A DNA stretch of 21,582 bases from Eggerthellaceae bacterium (lineage in GTDB: Bacteria; Actinomycetota; Coriobacteriia; Coriobacteriales; Eggerthellaceae): the NCBI GenBank assembly GCA_003452695.1, contig DMNP01000265.1, positions 1 to 21,582 on the forward strand, written 5' to 3'. A program made the translations under genes and the position numbers. Of the stretch, positions 16,234 to 21,582 are shown one piece after another; positions within the stretch are counted from its first letter, which is position 1; the number at the start of each line of letters is the position of its first letter. Below the pieces are notes generated by a model that saw only the letters and a program-made list of their open reading frames with translations, had not been told where the DNA came from and did no database searches.

Positions 16234-16274
16234 GCTGCACGCGGCCCGCCTCGCATCGCAGGCCCGCGAGCAGC
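16234..16274. repeat. Imperfect hairpin immediately downstream of copy A
   Basis: GCTGCACGCGGCC (16234-16246) pairs with GGCCCGCGAGCAGC (16261-16274) with one bulge and one mismatch around a 14-nt loop. It extends the structured tract to about 200 bp. Confidence 0.45.
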
Positions 16275-16334
16275 AATCCATGTGAATATTTGGTCGCAAT
16301 GAGGCGAACGTGGCGGGTGGCGGCTGCGACCTTG

Positions 16335-16340
16335 TAGAAT
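16335..16340 (+). promoter_or_regulatory. Possible -10 box for the MBOAT-SGNH pair
   Basis: TAGAAT (5 of 6 to consensus) lies 73 bp before ATG 16414, with no recognisable -35. If it is real, repeat copy A lies upstream of the transcript; if transcription starts left of 16071, the repeat is part of the 5' leader. Confidence 0.25.
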
Positions 16341-16413
16341 AGGTGGGCTAAATCGATGACAAGGGCGAATGGCGCGGCAGGGGCCGTGCTTCGCTCGTGG
16401 AAGCACAGGTTGG

Positions 16414-17991
16414 ATGCAGTTCTATTCGTTGCAATTCGTGGTGTTCGTAGCGGCGCTCATGGCGCTCTACTACGCCGTGGGACGCTTTGCCAAGCGCGGG
16501 CAATGGGTGGTGCTGCTTGCCGGCAGCTTGGGGTTCTACCTGTTCGCGGGCTGGCAGAATCTGTTCTTCATTGTGCTCACGTCCGTGTCCACCTGGCTCG
16601 TGGGGCTGGCGTTCGCGCGCATAGACGCGCGTTGCGATAAAGCGCGCGCGACTGCGGCCGACCGCGCGGAGAAAAAGGCCATAAAGGCCCGCTTCAAGCA
16701 CCGGAAATGGCTGGTGCTGCTGGCAGTCATGCTCGTGAACTTCGGCGTGCTCGGCTACATAAAGTACTGGAACACGCTTCTGGCCGGCTTCGGCGCCGAC
16801 GCCACGTTCCTGGCGTCGCACCTGCTGCTTCCGCTCGGCATATCGTTCTACACGTTCCAATCCATCGGATACACCATCGACTTGTACAACGGCAAGTACG
16901 CGCCCGAGCGCAACTATGCCAGATATCTGTTGTTCGTGTCGTGGTTCCCGCAGCTCATCCAGGGCCCCATCAACCGCTTCGACGACATGGCGGCGCAGCT
17001 GTACGAACGCCACAGCTTCGATATGCAGGAAACGCGCAGGGCGCTTTTGCTCATCCTGTTCGGCTTGCTGAAGAAATACGTCATGGCCGACACGCTGGTA
17101 TCCACCATATCGGTGGCGCTCGACAACATGAGCGTGGGCACGCCGGGTTCGGTCGTGGCTTTCGGCATCCTGCTCTACACCTTCCAGCAATACGGCGATT
17201 TCTCGGGCGGCATCGACATCGTGCGCGGCGTTTCCGAGCTGTTCGGCATCCGCATGGCACCGAACTTCAACCAGCCGTATTTCTCGGTGTCGCTTTCCGA
17301 TTTCTGGCGGCGCTGGCACATGTCGCTTGGCGCGTGGATGCGCGACTACGTGTTTTATCCGCTGGCGGTGCGCCCGTCGCTCCTGAAGCTGAACAAGTGG
17401 GGCACGGCTCATCTGGGCAAGCATGTGGGCCGCACGCTTTCGGCTTGCATCGGCAACGTCGTGGTCTTCCTGCTGGTGGGCCTGTGGCACGGCGCCGAGA
17501 CGCATTACGTGCTGTGGGGTTTGTACAACGGCGTTATCATAGCGGCGGGCGACATGATGAAACCGCTGTTCGTGGCACTCGGAAACAAACTGCACATAAA
17601 CGTGGAGGGTCGCGGATACCACCTGTTCGCCATCTTGCGCACCTTCTTCCTGGTGAACATCGGGCGCTACTTCGACCGCCTGTCGGATTTCGGCGATTGC
17701 CTGCAGGGGTTCTACAACACCATCTTCAATTTCAACCTGGCCGATTTCGGCACGTGGTTCCAGACTTATTCCATCTTGCACGGCTGGGTGCTGCAGACGC
17801 TCGCCGCCATCGCGGGCGTTATCGTCTTCATCGTAAGCATCCAGCGCGAACGGGGGGTGGACGTGCGGGCGCGCGTGCTGGCGCTTCCGCTGGTGGTGCG
17901 CTTGCTGCTGTACACCTTCTTGGGTGTGCTGGTCATTGCGGGCGTCGTCATAACGAAGACGAGCGGGGTGTTCCTGTATGCCAACTTCTAA
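16414..17991 (+). CDS. MBOAT family O-acyltransferase (AlgI/DltB-like)
   Basis: 525 aa from ATG 16414; an in-frame ATG at 16369 would add 15 residues. MQFYSLQFVVFVAAL resembles the usual AlgI start, hence the choice, although the ribosome site (AGG, 4 nt before) is weak. Roughly ten membrane spans are visible. Family motifs include LPLGISFYTFQSIGYTIDLY, FPQLIQGPINRF, FWRRWHMSLGAWMRDYVFYPL (H302) and the catalytic-type LWHGAETHYVLWGLYNG (H359). MBOAT proteins of this type move acyl (usually acetyl) groups across the membrane to extracytoplasmic polysaccharide with the help of an SGNH partner. The next gene overlaps this one by 14 nt and fits that partner role. The acyl donor and target are inferred. 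Confidence 0.92.
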   Translation: MQFYSLQFVVFVAALMALYYAVGRFAKRGQWVVLLAGSLGFYLFAGWQNLFFIVLTSVSTWLVGLAFARIDARCDKARATAADRAEKKAIKARFKHRKWLVLLAVMLVNFGVLGYIKYWNTLLAGFGADATFLASHLLLPLGISFYTFQSIGYTIDLYNGKYAPERNYARYLLFVSWFPQLIQGPINRFDDMAAQLYERHSFDMQETRRALLLILFGLLKKYVMADTLVSTISVALDNMSVGTPGSVVAFGILLYTFQQYGDFSGGIDIVRGVSELFGIRMAPNFNQPYFSVSLSDFWRRWHMSLGAWMRDYVFYPLAVRPSLLKLNKWGTAHLGKHVGRTLSACIGNVVVFLLVGLWHGAETHYVLWGLYNGVIIAAGDMMKPLFVALGNKLHINVEGRGYHLFAILRTFFLVNIGRYFDRLSDFGDCLQGFYNTIFNFNLADFGTWFQTYSILHGWVLQTLAAIAGVIVFIVSIQRERGVDVRARVLALPLVVRLLLYTFLGVLVIAGVVITKTSGVFLYANF

Positions 17992-19396
17992 TGCCACGCG
18001 TCGCCTGAAAATCGTTGCGAAGGTGCTTGTTGCCATTGCCTTCTTTGCCCTTATGAACGCACTGCTCACCTTCGTGCTGGAACCGTACGGGTCGCGAAGC
18101 CAGCTGGCTTGGCAAGACTACGAGAAGCAGAAGAGCCTGGACACCATCCTCGTCGGCACCTCGTGCGTGGAATACGGCATCGACCCCGCCGTCATCAACA
18201 AGGCCTGCGGGATAAAGTCGTACAACCTGGCGTCTCCGAGCCAATCCATCGAGGAATCATTCGTGGGCATACGCACGGCCTACGAGGATCATCACATTAC
18301 GCGGGCCATATTGGGGCTGTCCTTCAACTCGCTTACCAGCAGCACGCCGCCCAATCCCGGCAGCGCCTACATGCACAATCGCAGCCTGTACGCCACGCCG
18401 CTCGAAACGTTTGCCGTGACCAACGAGTTCCTGTGGCACTACGGTGCCGCCACGAGCGCCTATTCGCTGAACTTCCCGTTTCCCTGGGCGTCGAATCCCA
18501 TTCGCAGCCTGCGCATTCCCACGTTGGCCGAAAACGTGAAGGCCAAACTGGAGCATGCGGACGTGGCGGCCATGGCCGAACGCCTGGAATCAGGCTGGCA
18601 CTACGTCGGTCTCGGACACGGCGCCCGCAAGGGCACGATGGATTTGAACGGCAGCAACGTGCGCCAGGTGAACAAGGCCGAAGACGAAGAGGAAGTGGCG
18701 GGCGCTGCAGCCATCGAGGACACGGCCACGCTCGACCCCGACCGCGAGCGCACGATACGCGAAATATGCGCTTACTGCGACGAGCGCGGCATCGACCTGC
18801 TGGTCATCATGCCGCCCCTGCCATCCCACGACGTGTTCGACCGCGATTCCACGTACTTCGAGACCATTTCGTACATCGAGGACCTGTTCGCCGACATGGG
18901 CAAGCCGGTATACGACTTCAACCTGGCCGAAGACGATCTGTACGACCTGAAGCCCGATTATTTCGCCGACAACTGGCATTGCAACCTGAAGGGCGCGCAG
19001 GTGTATTCGCGCTCTTTTGCCAAGTTCCTGAAGGCCTACATGGCAGGCGAAAACGTTGCCGACCTGTTCATGACGCCCGAGCAGAAATACGCCGAGCTGG
19101 ACTACATCGCGGCAGTGTTCGCCGAGTCGTCCGTGCAGCCCGACGGCGTGCACCTGAAATGGCATGCGGTTGCAAGCCCCGAGCGCCCGGTGGAATATCG
19201 GGTGATGCTGAAACTGGACAACGACGCCGACGCTGCCGACCCCGCCAACTGGAAAGCGGTCAGCGACTGGTCGAACGCAACCGAAATCGCGTACCTGCCC
19301 GAGCGGCAGGGCGTCGTGAAGCTGCGCATTTGCGCGCGCTTCGTCGGCTCCGATGCCGAATACGACCGCTATCGCACCGTTACCGAGTTCTGGTAA
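17978..19396 (+). CDS. Membrane-anchored SGNH-like acyltransferase partner with extra C-terminal beta domain
   Basis: 472 aa. One N-terminal membrane span (residues ~11-37, KIVAKVLVAIAFFALMNALL) suggests a protein anchored in the membrane with its body outside. GTSCVEYGIDP places a candidate nucleophile at S62, and DNWHCNLKGA (D331, H334) supplies the Asp/His pair typical of DltD, AlgJ and AlgX. The GSL-like middle motif is less clear. After FMTPEQKYAELDY (~365) comes a domain of about 90 residues (~386-472) with aromatic and alternating hydrophobic residues (VEYRVMLK, VKLRICARFVG), which looks like a fibronectin- or Ig-like beta sandwich and may bind glycan. ATG 17978 overlaps the MBOAT stop by 14 nt, implying coupled translation. 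It converges with the sugar transferase gene, 42 bp between ends. Confidence 0.78.
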   Translation: MPTSNATRRLKIVAKVLVAIAFFALMNALLTFVLEPYGSRSQLAWQDYEKQKSLDTILVGTSCVEYGIDPAVINKACGIKSYNLASPSQSIEESFVGIRTAYEDHHITRAILGLSFNSLTSSTPPNPGSAYMHNRSLYATPLETFAVTNEFLWHYGAATSAYSLNFPFPWASNPIRSLRIPTLAENVKAKLEHADVAAMAERLESGWHYVGLGHGARKGTMDLNGSNVRQVNKAEDEEEVAGAAAIEDTATLDPDRERTIREICAYCDERGIDLLVIMPPLPSHDVFDRDSTYFETISYIEDLFADMGKPVYDFNLAEDDLYDLKPDYFADNWHCNLKGAQVYSRSFAKFLKAYMAGENVADLFMTPEQKYAELDYIAAVFAESSVQPDGVHLKWHAVASPERPVEYRVMLKLDNDADAADPANWKAVSDWSNATEIAYLPERQGVVKLRICARFVGSDAEYDRYRTVTEFW

Positions 19397-19438
19397 GAGG
19401 CAATCCGCGTGCCATGGAATCCCGCGGGCGACGAGGTA

Positions 19439-20170
19439 TTACTTCCGATGTGATGCATCATCGCCATCTTCTACGTAGATGCCCTCTTGGGCGAACACGG
19501 TGGCGAAGGTTTTCAGGAACACCTTCGCGTCCAGCGCGAAGCTGCGATTGCGCACGTATTCCACATCCAGTGCCAGGCGGTCGTGCCAAGGTAGCGAGTT
19601 GCGCCCGTACACGGCCGCATAGCCGGTAACGCCCGGCTTCACGGTTAGCTTCAGGGCTTCATCTCCCTGGTAAAGCTCCACTTCGCGACGCAGGTCGGGG
19701 CGCGGGCCCACCACGCTCATGTCGCCGCGCAACACGTTCAGGAACTGCGGCATCTCGTCCAAGCTGGTCTTGCGCATGAAGGCTCCCACGCGCGTCATGC
19801 GCGGGTCGTCGGCGCCGTTGTAGGTGGATCCGTCCTCCATTACCAGGTCTGGTGCGTTCACGCGCATCGATCGCAGCTTGAACATGATGAAGTCGCATCC
19901 GTTCAGGCCAACGCGCGGTGCGTTGTAGAACACGGGGCCGCCATCCTCCAGTTTCACTGCAATGCCGCAGGCGGCAATGGTCGCCCCCACGACGGGCAGC
20001 GCCAGCAAGCCGATTGCGACATCGCAGGCCCGCTTGCCGAAGCGCTCGTAGAACGATTCCGCCGCTCTGCTGCGCAGGCCCTCTGCGATGGCCGCGCCCG
20101 CCGATGCTCCAGCCAGCGCCAGCACAGCTCCGGCAGCTATGCTGGAACCTTTCTTGCCGCAGATGCTCAT
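19439..20170 (-). CDS. Initiating polyprenyl-phosphate sugar-1-phosphate transferase (PglC/WbaP-type monotopic)
   Basis: 243 aa. The bacterial sugar transferase domain starts at KRACD (residues 46-50), then a re-entrant membrane helix with P59 ([19 protein letters not shown]), [18 protein letters not shown] (97-102), the catalytic-type [25 protein letters not shown] (135-159) and [14 protein letters not shown]. These enzymes move a sugar-1-phosphate from UDP-sugar to undecaprenyl phosphate and so start a repeat unit. The N-terminal ~45 residues include an extra small-residue hydrophobic stretch (11-29). Its length is close to PglC/WcaJ-C rather than to full WbaP with four extra helices. The ATG shares an ATGA overlap with the end of the aminotransferase gene, so the two are translationally coupled and may act on the same UDP-amino sugar. 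Confidence 0.93.
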   Translation of the reverse strand: MSICGKKGSSIAAGAVLALAGASAGAAIAEGLRSRAAESFYERFGKRACDVAIGLLALPVVGATIAACGIAVKLEDGGPVFYNAPRVGLNGCDFIMFKLRSMRVNAPDLVMEDGSTYNGADDPRMTRVGAFMRKTSLDEMPQFLNVLRGDMSVVGPRPDLRREVELYQGDEALKLTVKPGVTGYAAVYGRNSLPWHDRLALDVEYVRNRSFALDAKVFLKTFATVFAQEGIYVEDGDDASHRK

Positions 20171-21393
20171 CGCATGCCCTCCGATTCCAAGTCGGCCTTG
20201 CAGGAGCGAAACGCATCGCAGACGGTTTTCACGTCGTCGTCTGTCAGCAGCGTGTGCAAGGGCAGGGTAATCTCGTTTTCAAACTGAGCGCGCGCGTTGG
20301 GGAAATCGTCCATATCGAAGCCCAGGGCCCGATAGGCGCTGAGCATCGGCAGCGGCTTGTAATGCACGTTCGAGGACACGCCGGCGTGTGCCAGGCGCTT
20401 TATCAGGGCGTCGCGGAACGCGCGGCTTCGGCCTTCAAGTCGCACGAGCATCAGGTGCGCGCTCGAAGCGAAGCCGTCGTTTTGCGGGTCGCCCTCGTGA
20501 TGCGCGAGCAGAACAGCTCCCGTGCCGGCCAGCCCTTCTGCATAGCTATCGACTATGCGATGGCGCCGCTTCAGCAGGGCGGGATAGCGGCGCAGCTGCG
20601 CCAAGCCCAAGGCTGCCTGGATGTCGGTCATGTTGCATTTCCAGCCTGGAAAGGCAATGTCGTATTCCCACGACCCGGCGCGGTCCTTCGAAAGCGCGTC
20701 CTTGCTCTGGCCGTGAAGCGACATCAGCATTACCGCATGATACGCCTCTTCGTTATCCAAGGCGCCTTTGCGCCAGGTCAGCGCGCCTCCTTCGGCAGTG
20801 GTCAGGTTCTTCACGGCATGGAACGAAAACGCCGTAAGGTCGGCGGCCTGGCCCGATTGCACTCCATGGCGCACAGCGCCAAGCGAATGCGCCGCATCGG
20901 CCAGAACGGGCACGCGGTCGAAACGCGCCTGGCATTCGTTCGCGGGCCTCCAAAGCTTCGCGGCCGATTCCACGACATCGTACAGCCGGTCGTAGTCCAC
21001 CATGCGCCCGGCAATGTCGACCGGGATAATGGCCTTGGTGCGCGGGGATATAAGCCCTGCCAGCTGGTCGTAGTCCATTTCGAAAGAACCCGGGGCAACG
21101 TCGCACAGCACGGGGCTCGCCCCCACATGGCAGATGCACGAGGCCGACGCCGTGTACGTATAGGCGCTCGTTATAACCTCGTCTCCTGGGCCGATTCCCA
21201 TCAATCTCAGGCCGCATTCAAGGGCTGCGGTTGCAGAGCTCAGGCAGGCCACCGCTTCCGTTCCGCAGAACGAAGCAAGCTCGCCTTCGAACTGCTTGGT
21301 CTTGGGCCCAGTGGTTATCCATCCGCTTTGCAGGGCGTCGACGACCTCGTCGATTTCCGCTTGCGTTATGTCGGGCGGCGAAAAGGAAATCAC
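20167..21393 (-). CDS. DegT/DnrJ/EryC1/StrS-type UDP-4-keto-sugar aminotransferase
   Basis: 408 aa from GTG 21393. Family landmarks in this numbering are ISFSPPDITQAEIDEVVDAL...GWITTGPKT (N-terminus to ~31), SSATAALECGL (52-62), ADAAHSLGA (165-173) and the PLP Schiff-base lysine in SFHAVKNLTTAEGG (K195). PglE- and ArnB-like enzymes with this SFHA(V/I)KN segment aminate a UDP-4-keto-6-deoxy sugar at C4 using glutamate. GTG 21393 is preferred over GTG 21399 because GGAGG is 5 nt upstream; for 21399 the spacing is too short. The partner 4,6-dehydratase and any acetyltransferase are not in the window. Product identity (for example a 2,4-diamino-trideoxy hexose) is inferred from the coupled initiating transferase. 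Confidence 0.92.
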   Translation of the reverse strand: MISFSPPDITQAEIDEVVDALQSGWITTGPKTKQFEGELASFCGTEAVACLSSATAALECGLRLMGIGPGDEVITSAYTYTASASCICHVGASPVLCDVAPGSFEMDYDQLAGLISPRTKAIIPVDIAGRMVDYDRLYDVVESAAKLWRPANECQARFDRVPVLADAAHSLGAVRHGVQSGQAADLTAFSFHAVKNLTTAEGGALTWRKGALDNEEAYHAVMLMSLHGQSKDALSKDRAGSWEYDIAFPGWKCNMTDIQAALGLAQLRRYPALLKRRHRIVDSYAEGLAGTGAVLLAHHEGDPQNDGFASSAHLMLVRLEGRSRAFRDALIKRLAHAGVSSNVHYKPLPMLSAYRALGFDMDDFPNARAQFENEITLPLHTLLTDDDVKTVCDAFRSCKADLESEGMR

Positions 21394-21398
21394 GCGCA

Positions 21399-21403
21399 CC
21401 TCC
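21399..21403 (-). promoter_or_regulatory. Ribosome binding site deciding the aminotransferase GTG start
   Basis: GGAGG on the minus strand lies 5 nt before GTG 21393 and overlaps the alternative GTG 21399, arguing for the shorter protein. Confidence 0.7.
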
Positions 21404-21421
21404 CTCGTTCACTTCGCGCCT

Positions 21422-21427
21422 ATTGTA
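21422..21427 (-). promoter_or_regulatory. Possible -10 box for the aminotransferase-sugar transferase pair
   Basis: TACAAT on the minus strand (5 of 6 to consensus), 28 bp before GTG 21393. No clear -35. Repeat copy B begins only 27 bp further upstream, so its stem would lie at or just beyond the -35 region. Confidence 0.4.
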
Positions 21428-21454
21428 CAGTAAGCCGTGCTTGTTGCTGCCCAT

Positions 21455-21582
21455 GGCCCGGCCAGAGGCGGGGGCGGGGAGGGGGGTGAGGGCGATTCTG
21501 CAGGCACAAATCCTGTTAAATGCCAAAGCAAAGCCGAAGCCAAGCCCGAATCCCCCTTCCCGTCCCCGCCGCTGGCCGGGCC
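21455..21582. repeat. Structured repeat, copy B (cut by the window end): 31-bp visible stem around the conserved core
   Basis: Bases 21455-21485 and 21552-21582 are inverted repeats matching at 28 of 31 positions; the stem may continue past the window. The interior carries the same two blocks as copy A: block 1 at 21482-21507 (26 nt identical) and block 2 at 21533-21555 (23 nt identical), separated by 25 variable nt (24 in copy A). The stem (GGCCCGGCCAG..., G-rich) is unrelated in sequence to the stem of copy A apart from the G-run next to the core. Confidence 0.85.

Larger units (their letters stand above)
15965..16413. other. 449-bp divergent intergenic region, mostly structured repeat
   Basis: This gap separates the leftward licCA-like gene from the rightward MBOAT gene. 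It holds a possible licCA promoter (-10 at 16005-16010), a small inverted repeat (16031-16054), structured repeat copy A (16071-16223), two further hairpins (to 16274) and a possible MBOAT -10 (16335-16340). Frames through it are open in places because the repeat is GC-rich, but none has codon use or family similarity that I can support. Confidence 0.7.

Noticed and set aside
15965..16276. N-terminal extension of the licCA-like protein to 694 residues
   Set aside because: The extra residues are encoded by the palindromic repeat and the AT-rich promoter patch. The winged helix begins naturally at ATG 15964.
16348..18069. A 573-codon minus-strand open frame opposite the MBOAT gene
   Set aside because: The opposite strand encodes a clear MBOAT protein with all family motifs. 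This frame translates to low-complexity Arg/His/Gln-rich sequence.
19397..19438. Terminator between the SGNH-like gene and the sugar transferase gene
   Set aside because: A 5-bp CCGCG/CGCGG pairing around a 13-nt loop is too weak to call.
19918..21489. A 523-codon plus-strand open frame opposite the aminotransferase and sugar transferase
   Set aside because: Both minus-strand genes are unambiguous by motif, and the plus frame even runs into repeat copy B.

Overview
The window is about 21.6 kb of high-GC DNA devoted almost entirely to building, exporting and decorating a cell-surface polysaccharide. No tRNA, rRNA, transposase, CRISPR array or phage gene is visible. GC content, Shine-Dalgarno use with many GTG starts, galactofuranosyltransferases of the mycobacterial type and a LicC/LicA fusion suggest an actinobacterial lineage. 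My best guess is a Coriobacteriia/Eggerthellales gut bacterium; this is inference, with no marker gene to prove it.

Layout, left to right. (1) 1-4497 (+): the 3' part of a giant multi-module glycosyltransferase with three related GT-B-type modules and a C-terminal WsaF-like GT4 module. (2) 8553-4545 (-): two overlapping tandem-domain GT2 glycosyltransferases, convergent with gene 1. (3) 8631-14075 (+): Wzm-like permease, Wzt-like ATPase, a small GT2, a GlfT1-like GT2 and a clear GlfT2 homologue. This set resembles the gene content used by mycobacteria to make and export galactan. A perfect TATAAT box lies 8 nt before the permease ATG, implying a leaderless or near-leaderless transcript. (4) 14115-14148: a perfect 14-bp hairpin between convergent genes. 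(5) 15964-14192 (-): a winged-helix + LicC-like cytidylyltransferase + LicA-like kinase fusion, probably for phosphocholine activation. (6) 16414-19396 (+): an MBOAT acyltransferase and an overlapping SGNH-like partner, probably for O-acetylation. (7) 21393-19439 (-): a DegT-type sugar aminotransferase and an initiating sugar-1-phosphate transferase, coupled by an ATGA overlap.

Working model (inference): the initiating transferase loads undecaprenyl phosphate with a sugar, possibly an amino sugar made by the aminotransferase. The GT2/GT4 enzymes extend it, GlfT1/GlfT2-like enzymes add galactofuranose, and Wzm/Wzt exports the lipid-linked chain. The LicCA fusion and the MBOAT/SGNH pair would supply phosphocholine and acyl decorations. 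UDP-galactopyranose mutase, LicD, a 4,6-dehydratase and the final ligase are not in the window.

The most unusual feature is a two-copy structured repeat (16071-16223 and 21455-21582, the latter cut by the window end). Each copy has a long, almost perfect inverted repeat whose sequence differs completely between copies but remains paired. Inside it are two conserved blocks (26 and 23 nt) separated by a variable 24-25 nt stretch. Variable but paired stems around a conserved interior are the pattern expected of a structured RNA, or of an element that targets palindromes. I do not recognise it as a described family.
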